Notes under the pieces: model-generated | The model's database searches: none | What the model was told of the DNA's origin: nothing | Seen by the model: the letters and a program-made list of their open reading frames with translations, nothing else | Assembly: GCA_964519335.1 (NCBI GenBank) | Contig: CAZFIA010000002.1 | Coordinates: 28,157-92,156, forward strand | Source of the DNA: JALZVT01 sp964519335 | GTDB taxonomy: Bacteria > Pseudomonadota > Gammaproteobacteria > Pseudomonadales > Azotimanducaceae | Length of the DNA stretch: 64,000 bases | Direction: 5' to 3' | Made by a program: the position numbers and the translations under genes | Shown: one piece after another, positions 52,527-61,276 of the stretch | How the letters are laid out: each line of letters opens with the position of its first letter | Numbering within the stretch: position 1 is the stretch's first letter

Positions 52527-53195
52527 TTAAGGCTTGCCGGCGACGACGTCCTTCATTGGGATAAACTGATCGCCTTCTTTGATGTGTGGCACGCCGTCGA
52601 GATAGACCAGCTTGTTGCGCAGATGCGGCGGTACCTTATCGGCGCCCACACCAGCGACGACGGCTGGAGGTTGATTCCCTCCTGCTGGTGAGACCTGTAG
52701 ATCTGTGGTCTCGCCGCTTTGAGTGTCATGAGTGCGCAGTCTGAAGCGACCGGCTTGTGAGGAGGATGTTGCCGCTGCCACCGGCGCTGCAACCGTTGGT
52801 GCTTTGCCTGGTGCGGAAGAAGTTGCTGGTCGAGCCGCTGCCGTTTGCGCAGGTGCAGCGTTCGGGCTGCCACTGGTTGCAGTCAGACCTGACTTCACGC
52901 TGGTGACATAAGCGTCGTTGTAGCCTGCGATCCGCAACCGCGTCTGTGCGTCTACGGCTTCGCTCTTTGTCGCGTAGCGGCCTACGGAGACTCGGGTAAC
53001 GCCATCGCCTGCCTCGTTAACCATCACTTCACCAAACTCTGAAGCATCGCGAGTAAAGGTTTTTTCAGGGGCGGCGCCAAACGCGCCAATTTGCACGGTG
53101 TAGTCGGCGGCCAACGCGTTTGAGGGGCCTAAAGCGTAAAAGACGCTCGTCGCCAGCAGACTGGCCATGGCTAAGGGTTTGGATCGTTGGTGCAT
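52527..53195 (-). CDS. Secreted SPOR-like protein
   Basis: The start is placed at 53195 (MHQRSKPLAM), giving 222 residues with a signal peptide (about 1-29, ending NALAADY) and an N-terminal region of about 75 residues resembling a SPOR repeat (YTVQIGAFGAAPEKTF, VSVGRYATKSEAVDAQTRLR, YNDAYV). SPOR domains bind denuded peptidoglycan at division septa. An Ala/Pro/Ser-rich linker and a short C-terminal piece (LVYLDGVPHIKEGDQFIPM) follow. Family assignment is by pattern only. Confidence 0.72.
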   Translation of the reverse strand: MHQRSKPLAMASLLATSVFYALGPSNALAADYTVQIGAFGAAPEKTFTRDASEFGEVMVNEAGDGVTRVSVGRYATKSEAVDAQTRLRIAGYNDAYVTSVKSGLTATSGSPNAAPAQTAAARPATSSAPGKAPTVAAPVAAATSSSQAGRFRLRTHDTQSGETTDLQVSPAGGNQPPAVVAGVGADKVPPHLRNKLVYLDGVPHIKEGDQFIPMKDVVAGKP

Positions 53196-53326
53196 GCGCT
53201 GGTTCTCCGCGATTCTTTTGTCACAAAGTACGGCGCACGGTGATAATCGCAAGCCGGGTTAAGGGAATATATCGATAATTTACAGTTAGCTACAAGCCGC
53301 TGCTAGCCTATCTCTCTGAGTGTCCG

Positions 53327-54154
53327 TCAAACCTGCTCCGGCTTCGCCGTCTCTAACAGGGCCTTCTCTTGAGCGGCCGCAGCGGTTATCTCTTTCATGC
53401 GCTGCAGCCGCTTCTGGTAGCGGGTCTGGACGATGTCGGTGAGGACCAGCGTGCCAATAACGAAGTAGAACGTGGTTTTGCTCATTTGCTGGACCGCTTC
53501 GTCAAACAAGGTGAGGTGGGCTAGATGGCCACCTTCGGTGAGCAGCATGATGCCAACCACAAACAATATGAATAAGCCCAGCACCTCGTACATCCGGTTC
53601 TTTTGCAAAAAGTCCGAGACGGTATCGACCAGAAAAATCATTAGGAGGCCGCCGATCACTATGGCTATGGCCATAATGATGAATATGTCGGTCAGCGCCA
53701 TGGCAGACAGGATCGAGTCGAAGGAGAACACCAGGTTCATCAGCACAATCCAGGTGATGACCGAGGCCGCACTCTTGGGTTCGCGATTCTCATTTTCGAG
53801 ATCGTCAAGACTCATCATGTGCAGCACTTCTTTGGTGGCTGTGTAGAGGATAAAAATACCCCCCAGCAAAACGATAACGGCGTGCAGGTTAAACGTGCAC
53901 TCGATAACACCATCGATGTGGAGCGAAAATATGGGGTCTTGGAAGTAGCTAATCACGCTGGTGAGTAAGAACAGCAGGACGATCCGCAGGACCACCGCGA
54001 TACCGATGCCCATTTTGCGGACCCGGGCCTGGTCGGCTTCGGGCGCGCGCTTCGACTCAAGCGAAATGTATAGCAAATTGTCGAAACCCAGCACAGCTTG
54101 CAGCAGGACGAGCATGAACAGGGTGACCAGATTATCGAGGCTTAGTAATTCCAT
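53327..54154 (-). CDS. TerC-family integral membrane protein
   Basis: The 275-residue protein has about seven or eight membrane helices and the TerC motifs GFDNLLYISLESKR and FSFDSILSAMALT, whose acidic residues lie in membrane helices. TerC relatives are linked to metal ion (often Mn2+) export or metallation of secreted proteins. It is followed by a charged cytosolic tail (RYQKRLQRMKEITAAAAQE). It stands alone between the SPOR-like gene and cysK. Confidence 0.85.
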   Translation of the reverse strand: MELLSLDNLVTLFMLVLLQAVLGFDNLLYISLESKRAPEADQARVRKMGIGIAVVLRIVLLFLLTSVISYFQDPIFSLHIDGVIECTFNLHAVIVLLGGIFILYTATKEVLHMMSLDDLENENREPKSAASVITWIVLMNLVFSFDSILSAMALTDIFIIMAIAIVIGGLLMIFLVDTVSDFLQKNRMYEVLGLFILFVVGIMLLTEGGHLAHLTLFDEAVQQMSKTTFYFVIGTLVLTDIVQTRYQKRLQRMKEITAAAAQEKALLETAKPEQV

Positions 54155-54207
54155 GGTGTCTTGTTCGCGTTCTCTAAAGAGTCAGAAGTGGCCCTAGTTT
54201 ACCGTTA

Positions 54208-55161
54208 TTACAGAGACGCAAGCCAAGCGTCATCAGAACCCTCTTCGAGATCCGCACACAGGGGTGTCGACAGATAGCGCTCGCCGGTGTCTGGGAGCAT
54301 CACGAGCACCACGCTGCCTTGCTGAGCCTTCTGCGCAACCCGCAGCCCGGCCGCGAGCGTCGCGCCCGCCGAGATTCCTACAAAAATGCCTTCCTTCTGC
54401 GCAAGCTTATGTGCGGCGGCGATGCTCTCGTCGCCGCTGACCGTTAGCAGCTCGTCGACGATGTCGCGATTGAGCACCGACGGAATAAAATCTGGGGTCC
54501 AGCCTTGTATTTTGTGCGGGCTCCAGTCGCCGCCACCTAACAGCGAGGCTTCCTCGGGTTCAACCGCGATGATCTGGGTTTCTGGGCGGGCGGCTTTAAT
54601 GACCTCGCCGGCGCCGGTTAGCGTGCCGCCTGTGCCCCAGCCGGTGACAAAGTAGTCGAGCCTCTCGCCGGCGAAATCGCGCAGAATCTCGGGCGCTGTT
54701 GTGTTGCGGTGATAAGCCGGATTGGCGGGATTGTCGAACTGGCGGCTCAGAAACCAGCCGTGCTGTTCTGCCAGTTGCTCGGCGCGCTTTACCATGCCCG
54801 AGCCTTTCTCGGCGGCTGGCGTCAAAATAACCTTTGCGCCCAGTGCTCGCATGATCTTGCGCCGCTCCACAGAGAAGGTTTCAACCATAGTGGCCACAAA
54901 GGGGTGGCCCAGGGCTGCGCAGACCATGGCCAGCGCGATGCCCGTATTGCCAGAAGTGGCCTCTACGACCGTCTGGCCGGGCTTCAGGGCGCCGCTTGCC
55001 CGTGCATCGGTGATGATCGCGTAAGCCAGACGGTCTTTTACCGACGCCATCGGGTTAAAAGACTCAACCTTTACGTGCATATCAACGCCGGTGGGCGCGA
55101 GTTGGTTCAATCGCACTATAGGTGTGTTGCCGATGGTTTCGAGGATGCTGTCGTAGCGCAT
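54208..55161 (-). CDS. cysK: Cysteine synthase A (O-acetylserine sulfhydrylase)
   Basis: CysK makes cysteine from O-acetylserine and sulfide with PLP. The 317-residue protein has the PLP Lys42 in NPMASVKDR, the substrate loop TSGNTG (69-74), GWGTGGTLTG and PDTGERYLST. The C-terminus ends in Leu rather than the Ile used to dock into serine acetyltransferase in many CysK. A long non-coding region containing a perfect palindrome lies upstream. Confidence 0.93.
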   Translation of the reverse strand: MRYDSILETIGNTPIVRLNQLAPTGVDMHVKVESFNPMASVKDRLAYAIITDARASGALKPGQTVVEATSGNTGIALAMVCAALGHPFVATMVETFSVERRKIMRALGAKVILTPAAEKGSGMVKRAEQLAEQHGWFLSRQFDNPANPAYHRNTTAPEILRDFAGERLDYFVTGWGTGGTLTGAGEVIKAARPETQIIAVEPEEASLLGGGDWSPHKIQGWTPDFIPSVLNRDIVDELLTVSGDESIAAAHKLAQKEGIFVGISAGATLAAGLRVAQKAQQGSVVLVMLPDTGERYLSTPLCADLEEGSDDAWLASL

Positions 55162-55806
55162 GGGGGGCGTTATTCCTGGTAATTATTGGGTAATTTGTCG
55201 CTTGCCGGACTGAATCACAGGGTACCGCCAGACCCGCATTTGTCATACCGGAAAAAATGATGGAAAGTAAGGCCCGAATCTTATTCATTGTGTAAAACTC
55301 GTGGGGTTGTTTTTGCAAGGACTCAATCGATCGGATGGCTCGACACTGGACGTGTCTCAGGCCTCCGAACAAACAAAATCGGCCAAGGATTCGGCACCAG
55401 ACTTTGTAGATAGGCGGCGGCAACGCAACAGGATGGACAGGCGCAGAACGCGCAATCCGGTGTTCGAAGCCCGAGCTCGAAGAGTTGGAATGGCGCTCGA
55501 TCGTCGCCAACCTCCGGCGGGAGTGATTGCCCACCTCAGTACCAAATTTGGTACTGAATCCGGCGTAGAGCATGAGGCAGGGTCCGCTGTTTATGGGCAG
55601 CACGATTCTGGGCAGCGCAGTGCAGCAGATCACAGGGTTGGCAAACATCGTGGCTGGGGGCCTGCACTAATTGACCTGTGCGTGTCCTGGTGGCGATCTG
55701 TGCAGGAGCGTCGGGCGTCTGCAATCCAAACGGATCCCACCGAATTGGAGTCGAGTAAGCAGGCGGGCAACTCCAACTGACTGCTTCGTTCGAGGGTAGC
55801 AGCCGG
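55162..55806. other. 645-base cysK-alr intergenic region with an 18-bp palindrome
   Basis: No convincing gene is seen. Reading frames on both strands overlap each other and have Arg/Gln-rich compositions without recognisable domains. The region holds a perfect 18-bp palindrome at 55538-55555 (AGTACCAAATTTGGTACT) that looks like an operator. It lies between the divergent cysK and alr, so promoters for both are expected here. A degraded gene cannot be excluded. Confidence 0.55.
55538..55555. promoter_or_regulatory. Perfect 18-bp palindrome, candidate operator
   Basis: AGTACCAAATTTGGTACT is fully self-complementary and lies 252 bases before alr and 377 before cysK. The two-fold symmetry suits a dimeric repressor. 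No regulator gene is adjacent, and I cannot assign the motif to a family. Confidence 0.5.
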
Positions 55807-56862
55807 GTGCTCGTTGACCTCGCTGCGCTGGCCTCGAACTATCGATATTTGAGCGCGCGCTCCAAACAGCGCTGCGCTGGAGTGGTAAAAGCGAATGCTT
55901 ACGGGTTGGGCCTTGAGCCCGTGATCCGCACCCTTGTGGCCGAAGGGTGCCGCGACTTTTTTGTGGCGACACTGCCCGAAGCTCTTCAGGTGCGGGATCT
56001 ATTTGTCGATTTGCGTATTGTCGCGCTCAGCGGCCTTGTTGATGCCGCCGCGGCCAGTGCAGCGTTTGCTGCCAACATCGAGCCCGTAATAAACAGCCCA
56101 GAGCAGGCTCAACTCTGGTTGCCCCATGCCGAACGCCCTATGACCTTGCATGTCGACACCGGCATGCAGCGTCTGGGTTTGCCGCTCGACGAACTCGACT
56201 CGATTGACTGGTCGGCGTTTACCATGGCCACGCTCATGACCCATCTGGCTTGTGCCGATGTACCCGATCACCCAATGAATGCGCTGCAGCTTGAACGCTT
56301 TGAGCAGGTGGCCAGCCAATTCCCGGGCGTAGCTACCTCGATTGCCAATTCCGCAGGTTGTCTGTTGCCCGAGGCCTGGCACGGCGACCTCACCCGTCCC
56401 GGCATTGGACTCTACGGCGGTCACCCGCAGAATCGCGTGCCCGAAAATCCACTCAAAGCGGTTGTGCACATGGAGGGCCAGGTGGTGGCGAGACGCCAGG
56501 TATCTGCCGGAACGCCGGTAGGCTATGGCGGCACCTTTGTCGCGCAACGGCCTACTCAGATCGCGGTGGTCGGGCTTGGCTACGCTGACGGCTTACCACG
56601 TAGCCTGTCGAGCGTTGGGGAGGTCAGCTGGTTAGGTAAGCGCCTGCCCATCATCGGCCGGATCTCGATGGATCTGGTGCACGTGGATGTTACCGAACTT
56701 GAAATTTCCGACCGCCCATCTCCAAAACCTGGGGATTGGGTGCAATTTTTGGGTGACGATATTGGCGTTGACGAAGTGGCACAATGGGCGGACACCATTG
56801 GTCTGGAAATTCTCTGTGGTCTGGGTTGCCGGCCGCAGTGGCAATATCTGGGGCCTGCTTAA
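55807..56862 (+). CDS. alr: Alanine racemase
   Basis: Alr interconverts L- and D-alanine for peptidoglycan. The 351-residue protein has the PLP Lys28 in VVKANAYGLG, HVDTGMQRLG, SGCLL-type NSAGCLLPE, the catalytic Tyr in GYADGLPR and GRISMDLVHVDVT. The only in-frame usual start is a GTG at 55807; it places the first strand (VLVDLAALASNYRYL) almost at the N-terminus, a few residues shorter than most Alr. A stop at 55756 limits upstream extension, although a CTG at 55777 is possible. Confidence 0.93.
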   Translation: MLVDLAALASNYRYLSARSKQRCAGVVKANAYGLGLEPVIRTLVAEGCRDFFVATLPEALQVRDLFVDLRIVALSGLVDAAAASAAFAANIEPVINSPEQAQLWLPHAERPMTLHVDTGMQRLGLPLDELDSIDWSAFTMATLMTHLACADVPDHPMNALQLERFEQVASQFPGVATSIANSAGCLLPEAWHGDLTRPGIGLYGGHPQNRVPENPLKAVVHMEGQVVARRQVSAGTPVGYGGTFVAQRPTQIAVVGLGYADGLPRSLSSVGEVSWLGKRLPIIGRISMDLVHVDVTELEISDRPSPKPGDWVQFLGDDIGVDEVAQWADTIGLEILCGLGCRPQWQYLGPA

Positions 56863-56896
56863 CCAATAGCTGACCATTTCCCAGGGGAGAAGCGCG

Positions 56897-57772
56897 ATGT
56901 CGCCGGCCAACTCTGCAGAGTCTCTAAACAAGAACGGTCTACTTGCGGGCCAGGTGGCCGTAGTCACCGGTGCCAGTCGCGGCATTGGCGAATACATCGC
57001 TAAACGCTATGCAATGGAAGGGGCGCGAGTGGTTGTCACTGCCCGAACCCTTGATAGCGGCGATCACTATTTGCCCGGAGGCATTAGAGATACCGTTCGG
57101 GCGATCAATAACGCTGGCGGCGAAGCAAGTGCTGTGCAGTGTGATTTGTCGCAGCAAGCCGACCAGACCCGACTGATTGAAGAAGCAACGCAACATTACG
57201 GTAGTGTCGATATTCTGGTTAACAATGCCGCCATTACCTACTTCACGCCGGTCTCCGAGTTTCGTCAAAAACACTATGACCTGATGATGAACGTGCAGGT
57301 GTGGGCCCCGTTTTACTTGTCACAACTGGTTCTGCCTGGAATGCGCGAGCGCGGTCACGGACGCATTCTCAACGTCTCTTCCGGCGCGGCCATTCACCCT
57401 GATAAAACCATCGCCGCACGAGGTGGAACGGTTTATGGCATGTGCAAAGCGGCGCTTGAGCGAATGACTACCGGGCTCGCACAAGAGACCTACAACGATG
57501 GAATTGGGGTTAACGTGATATCTCCTGGGCTGGTGGCGACGCCCGGGGTTGAGCACCACAAGCTCATAAACGACACTAATCGAGACAGTGTTACTCCTGT
57601 AGAGCACATGGCGGAAGCTTGCTTGCATCTTGTGCACGGAGACAGCCAGCAAATGACCGGCCGCATAGATTATGCAGATGATGTCATGAAGGAATTTTCA
57701 CTGAACGCTCGTGACATTGATTCTGTTTTTGGCGAGCAAGAGCAAGATCAAAAGGAGGCTTCGCATGACTAA
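56897..57772 (+). CDS. Short-chain dehydrogenase/reductase
   Basis: The 291-residue SDR shows TGASRGIG (24-31), LVNNAAITYF, the catalytic Ser in NVSSGAA and the YxxxK motif as YGMCK. The Arg-containing TARTLD after the second strand suggests NADP. A ten-residue insert before the Tyr (PDKTIAARGG) is unusual. It is 35 bases after alr and overlaps the aminotransferase gene by 8 bases, forming an operon with it and the aldehyde-dehydrogenase-like gene. Substrate unknown. Confidence 0.87.
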   Translation: MSPANSAESLNKNGLLAGQVAVVTGASRGIGEYIAKRYAMEGARVVVTARTLDSGDHYLPGGIRDTVRAINNAGGEASAVQCDLSQQADQTRLIEEATQHYGSVDILVNNAAITYFTPVSEFRQKHYDLMMNVQVWAPFYLSQLVLPGMRERGHGRILNVSSGAAIHPDKTIAARGGTVYGMCKAALERMTTGLAQETYNDGIGVNVISPGLVATPGVEHHKLINDTNRDSVTPVEHMAEACLHLVHGDSQQMTGRIDYADDVMKEFSLNARDIDSVFGEQEQDQKEASHD

Positions 57773-59159
57773 GCTGCTGCACAACGAATTTCCACCAGAT
57801 TCTCTGCAAGCCAAAGACCTTGAGTACCTGTTGCACCCAACCACGAACCTTGCCCAGCACCTTCAACAGGGGCCCATGGTTCAAGAGCGAGCCGAGGGTG
57901 TCTACATATACGATGATCAAGGCAATCAGTATCTCGAAGGTATGGCGGGTCTTTGGTGTACGGCCCTTGGTTATGGCGAGGAAGAGCTTGTTCGAGTAGC
58001 CGCTGAGCAAATGCGCAAGCTTAGCTACTCGCAGCTGTTCGCGGGTAAAACCAATGAATCCAGTGTTCTCTTGGCTGAGAAGCTCTGCACTCTAGTGCCG
58101 ATGGATAATGCGCGCGCGTTTTTTGGGTTGTCGGGGTCAGACGCGAACGACACTCAGGTGAAGCTGATGCGTTACTACAACAACGCGATCGGCAAGCCAG
58201 AAAAGAAAAAGATAATTTCGAGGCAGCGTGGTTACCACGGGATTACCTTGGCTTCGGGCAGCCTTACCGGGTTGCCTGCCTTTCACAAACACTTCGATTT
58301 GCCCATGGACGGCATTTTGCATACCGATGCGCCGCACTATTATCGGGGTAGGAGGGGTGAAGAAACGCAGGACCAATTTGTTAATCGTATCGTTGGCAAT
58401 CTCGAAAAGTTGATCTACCGGGAAGGGCCGGAAACGATCGCTGCGTTTATAGCAGAGCCTGTGCCCGGCGCGGGTGGTGTCATCGTGCCGCCTGAAGGGT
58501 ATTACGAGAAGGTCCAGGCTGTGCTCCGTGCTCATGACATTCTGTTCATTGCCGATGAAGTGATAAACGGGTTCGGTCGGTTGGGCGAACCGTTCGGTTG
58601 TCAGGCAATGAACATAACGCCTGACACCATGAGCTTTGCGAAGGCAATCTCTTCTGCTTATCTGCCGATGTCTGCAGTAACTGTCCCTGAATTTTTGTTT
58701 GAAACACTGGTTGATGCCAGTCGCGAGCTCGGTAATTTTGGTCATGGCTTTACCTATAGCGGCCATCCAGTGTGTGCGGCGGTTGCTTTGCGTACGCTGG
58801 AAATTTACGAAGAGCGCGATCTATACAACCACGCCGCTCGGGTATCGGTGCCGTTTCGGAGCGGATTGCGCAGCTTTGCGAGCCACGACCTGGTGGGCGA
58901 GGTGCGGGGCAAGGGTTTGCTTGCGGCGGTAGAGCTTGTTGCCGACAAATCTACGGGCACTGCCTTTGAACCTTCGCAGGGCGTGGGAGCGTTTTGCGCA
59001 GAAGCAGCGCAAAAGCGCGGGCTGATCGTTCGCAACCTCGGTGATTCCATTGCGTTTTGTCCGCCGATCATCATCACGGATGCGCATGTTGACGAGATGC
59101 TGCAGAAGTTTGCCGGTGCGCTTGAAGATACCAAAGCCTGGCTTCACAAGAAGTCCTAG
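57765..59159 (+). CDS. Class III aminotransferase (omega-aminotransferase type)
   Basis: The start is placed at the ATG at 57765 (MTKLLHNEFP) behind a strong AAAGGAGG ribosome site at 57751-57758, giving 464 residues. Class III PLP features are present: GLWCTALGYG, SGSDANDTQ, GYHGITLASGSLTG, Asp264 in FIADEVINGFGR and the PLP Lys293 in FAKAISSAYLP. The family moves amino groups from omega-amines or beta-alanine-like donors to pyruvate. It lies between an SDR and a defective aldehyde dehydrogenase homologue, suggesting amine or polyamine breakdown. Exact substrate unknown. Confidence 0.9.
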   Translation: MTKLLHNEFPPDSLQAKDLEYLLHPTTNLAQHLQQGPMVQERAEGVYIYDDQGNQYLEGMAGLWCTALGYGEEELVRVAAEQMRKLSYSQLFAGKTNESSVLLAEKLCTLVPMDNARAFFGLSGSDANDTQVKLMRYYNNAIGKPEKKKIISRQRGYHGITLASGSLTGLPAFHKHFDLPMDGILHTDAPHYYRGRRGEETQDQFVNRIVGNLEKLIYREGPETIAAFIAEPVPGAGGVIVPPEGYYEKVQAVLRAHDILFIADEVINGFGRLGEPFGCQAMNITPDTMSFAKAISSAYLPMSAVTVPEFLFETLVDASRELGNFGHGFTYSGHPVCAAVALRTLEIYEERDLYNHAARVSVPFRSGLRSFASHDLVGEVRGKGLLAAVELVADKSTGTAFEPSQGVGAFCAEAAQKRGLIVRNLGDSIAFCPPIIITDAHVDEMLQKFAGALEDTKAWLHKKS

Positions 59160-59173
59160 GTACCACCCACTTC

Positions 59174-60649
59174 ATGTCTGGCCTTGCGCCCAGCTTTGAT
59201 TTGCTGCAAACCCAGTGGCCGGTTCTTGCTGCCACGGATGAGGTCTCGCGCCGAACGCTGAATGTTGTAGCCCCCTACAACGGACAACCCATTGCACAGG
59301 TTGCTGTTGCTTCCGAACGACACGTGCAAGATGCGCTGTTTGCCGCGTTTTCAATGTTTCGGCAAAAAGATCGATGGCTGTCGCTGTCGCAGCGCATTGC
59401 GGTTTTAACGCGAGCGTTAGAGCTGGTTTCAGACAATGCAGACCTGCTGGCAGCCGAAGCTGCGCGTGAAAGCGGCAAGGCGTTGAAATGGTGTCTGCAG
59501 GAAGTTGAGCAGGTGCGTGAAGATGCAACCGCGGCCATTAACCAGCTACGTGAGAAACTCTCAGAAGACTTGCCGCTGGGTCCGCTGTGCGGGATGCAGC
59601 CGGAGGCTACTCAGGTTCGTTTTGGGATCTCTGAGCCGGTGGGTGTCGTGGTGGTGGTTCTTGGCCGCGATAACCCGTTGCAGTTGGCTGCGCGATCTTT
59701 GTTTGCCGCCGTTGCTGCCAGTTGCCCAGTAATAGTGAAGCCCGCTGAGGATGTACCGCTATCCTGCCTGCGACTGGTGCATCTACTTTACGAGGCGGGT
59801 TTGCCCTACGTCTGGTGCCAGAGCGTAGTCACTGAAACCCACGAGGTTACCCGCCAGCTGATTAGCGACCCACGCGTCGCGCTATTTAGCTTCTGTGGTT
59901 CCGCTGACGTCGGTTGGAAGCTGCGGGCCAGTCTTTCGCCAGGTACTCGAGCAGTACTGGACCACGGCAGTGTTGTCCCGGCAGTTCTTGCGCGTGATGC
60001 GGATCTTGAATTGGCAGCGGCGACAATTGTGGCCAGGGGTCTAACGCAGCAAGCTCCTGGTAGCGACTCCGTTCAGCGCGTTTTTGTACCTGCTGAAATT
60101 TGCGAGCTGTTTTTGTTGGCTCTAAGCCAGCGCGCGGAGCGGCTAGTTTGTGGTGATCCGTTGCTCACTCAAACCGAACTTGGTCCGCTGGTTAGAACAA
60201 GCGACCCCGAAAGAGTGCAGCGATGGGTAGACGCGGCAGTTTCGGGCGGCGGGCGCATAGTTTGCGGCGGTTTTGCTGCTGGCCGCCAGGGCTACGCACC
60301 TACCCTGGTGCTTAATCCACCGCTCGATGCGCAGATTTCTACCCAACCCGCCTGCGCACCTCTGGTTGCGGTGTATTCCGTAGCTTCCCTGGAGGAGGCT
60401 TGTGAGCGGGCCAATTCATTACCGTTCGCGCGCGGTGCGTTGGTGTTTACGGACAATGCAGCCGTTGCGGCGCAGCTATCGCGGGCGCTCGATGCTACGC
60501 ACCTTGGTATTAATGAGCGTTGGGATGGGTATCCTCAGCAGCAGACCGCTAGCGGACTCCGGCGCAGTGGCTTGGGAGAGCTGGGTTTTGGCGCAGCCTG
60601 CGTTGCTATGCAGATCCGCAAATCCGTCGATGTGCCTACCTGGGAGTAA
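59174..60649 (+). CDS. Aldehyde dehydrogenase superfamily protein lacking catalytic residues
   Basis: The 491-residue protein aligns along its whole length with aldehyde dehydrogenases: KPAEDVPLS, FCGSADVG cofactor loop, SVQRVFV and the final SGLGELGFG. The catalytic positions are changed: oxyanion Asn is Asp (GRDNPLQ for the usual PxNFP), the general-base Glu is Asp263 (LDHGS for LEHGG or LELGG), the nucleophile Cys is absent (APGSDSVQR, 295-302, for AGQxCxSVQR) and the EIFGP cofactor motif is ACAPL. No frameshift or internal stop is present, so it is maintained. It follows the aminotransferase by 14 bases. It is probably a pseudoenzyme or regulatory partner, or does another reaction. Confidence 0.85.
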   Translation: MSGLAPSFDLLQTQWPVLAATDEVSRRTLNVVAPYNGQPIAQVAVASERHVQDALFAAFSMFRQKDRWLSLSQRIAVLTRALELVSDNADLLAAEAARESGKALKWCLQEVEQVREDATAAINQLREKLSEDLPLGPLCGMQPEATQVRFGISEPVGVVVVVLGRDNPLQLAARSLFAAVAASCPVIVKPAEDVPLSCLRLVHLLYEAGLPYVWCQSVVTETHEVTRQLISDPRVALFSFCGSADVGWKLRASLSPGTRAVLDHGSVVPAVLARDADLELAAATIVARGLTQQAPGSDSVQRVFVPAEICELFLLALSQRAERLVCGDPLLTQTELGPLVRTSDPERVQRWVDAAVSGGGRIVCGGFAAGRQGYAPTLVLNPPLDAQISTQPACAPLVAVYSVASLEEACERANSLPFARGALVFTDNAAVAAQLSRALDATHLGINERWDGYPQQQTASGLRRSGLGELGFGAACVAMQIRKSVDVPTWE

Positions 60650-60652
60650 ATA

Positions 60653-60670
60653 TATCGGCATATGCCGATA
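60653..60670. other. Perfect 18-bp palindrome between convergent genes
   Basis: TATCGGCATATGCCGATA is fully self-complementary, starts 4 bases after the stop of the aldehyde-dehydrogenase-like gene and is followed by a repeated GCCGATAA (60664-60671, 60673-60680). It lies between convergent genes, so a termination or 3'-end role is more likely than promoter control. It lacks a T-run. Confidence 0.55.
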
Positions 60671-60681
60671 AGCCGATAAAT

Positions 60682-61149
60682 CTAGCGCGCGAGTTCGGTG
60701 CTGCGGCCATTGCATAAGCTAAGTAAGTCGGTGGCAGAGAGTTCGATCTCTAATCCCCGGCGGCCACCGCTGACATACAGGGTGTCGAAGCCCTCGGCGC
60801 TGCTATCAAGCAGGGTCAATAGTTGTTGTCGTTGGCCCAGTGGACTGATGCCTCCAAGCACATAGCCGGTGCTGCGCTCTGCCAGTTGCCGATCAGCCAG
60901 TTCTGCTTTCTTGCCGTTCGCGGCTGCAGCCAGCCGTTTTAGGTTGAGCTCTCGAGTTACGGGGACAATACCGACAACCAGCGCCTTGCGGTCAACCTGG
61001 GCAATCAGCGTTTTGAAAACACGTTCGGGCTCGACGCTTAAGAGGTTCGCCGCTTCGAGTCCCCAAGACTGGTGGGCCCCGCTGGATGTGTACTCATGCA
61101 ATCGATGCGTTATGCCGGCTTTTTTTGCAACGGCAATTGCTGGGGTCAT
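60682..61149 (-). CDS. ybaK: Cys-tRNA(Pro)/Cys-tRNA(Cys) deacylase YbaK
   Basis: YbaK hydrolyses mischarged Cys-tRNA(Pro), a trans-editing step. The 155-residue protein has the INS-superfamily pattern MTPAIAVAKKAGI, HEYTSSGAH, SVEPERVFKTLIAQ with the conserved Lys, and GGISPLGQRQQLLTLLD. Length matches E. coli YbaK (159). It is convergent with the aldehyde-dehydrogenase-like gene. Its upstream side runs into the second scaffold gap. Confidence 0.92.
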   Translation of the reverse strand: MTPAIAVAKKAGITHRLHEYTSSGAHQSWGLEAANLLSVEPERVFKTLIAQVDRKALVVGIVPVTRELNLKRLAAAANGKKAELADRQLAERSTGYVLGGISPLGQRQQLLTLLDSSAEGFDTLYVSGGRRGLEIELSATDLLSLCNGRSTELAR

Positions 61150-61176
61150 GCTTTGCTCCCAGTCGTATTCGGGGAC

Positions 61177-61276
61177 NNNNNNNNNNNNNNNNNNNNNNNN
61201 NNNNNNNNNNNNNNNNNNNNNNNNNNNNNNNNNNNNNNNNNNNNNNNNNNNNNNNNNNNNNNNNNNNNNNNNNNNN
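61177..61276. other. Scaffold gap of 100 N at a palindromic repeat
   Basis: TATTCGGGGAC immediately before the gap (61166-61176) recurs immediately after it (61277-61287), where it begins a 50-bp perfect palindrome. The contigs probably broke at this repeat. The missing DNA may be short, or may hold further repeat copies. Confidence 0.75.

Noticed and set aside
55082..55648. 188-codon minus-strand open frame overlapping the cysK start
   Set aside because: It runs into cysK in another frame and has no recognisable domain.
55301..55780. 159-codon plus-strand open frame before alr
   Set aside because: Arg/Gln-rich, overlaps a comparable minus-strand frame, starts without a ribosome site and shows no domain. 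Kept as non-coding, although a decayed gene is possible.
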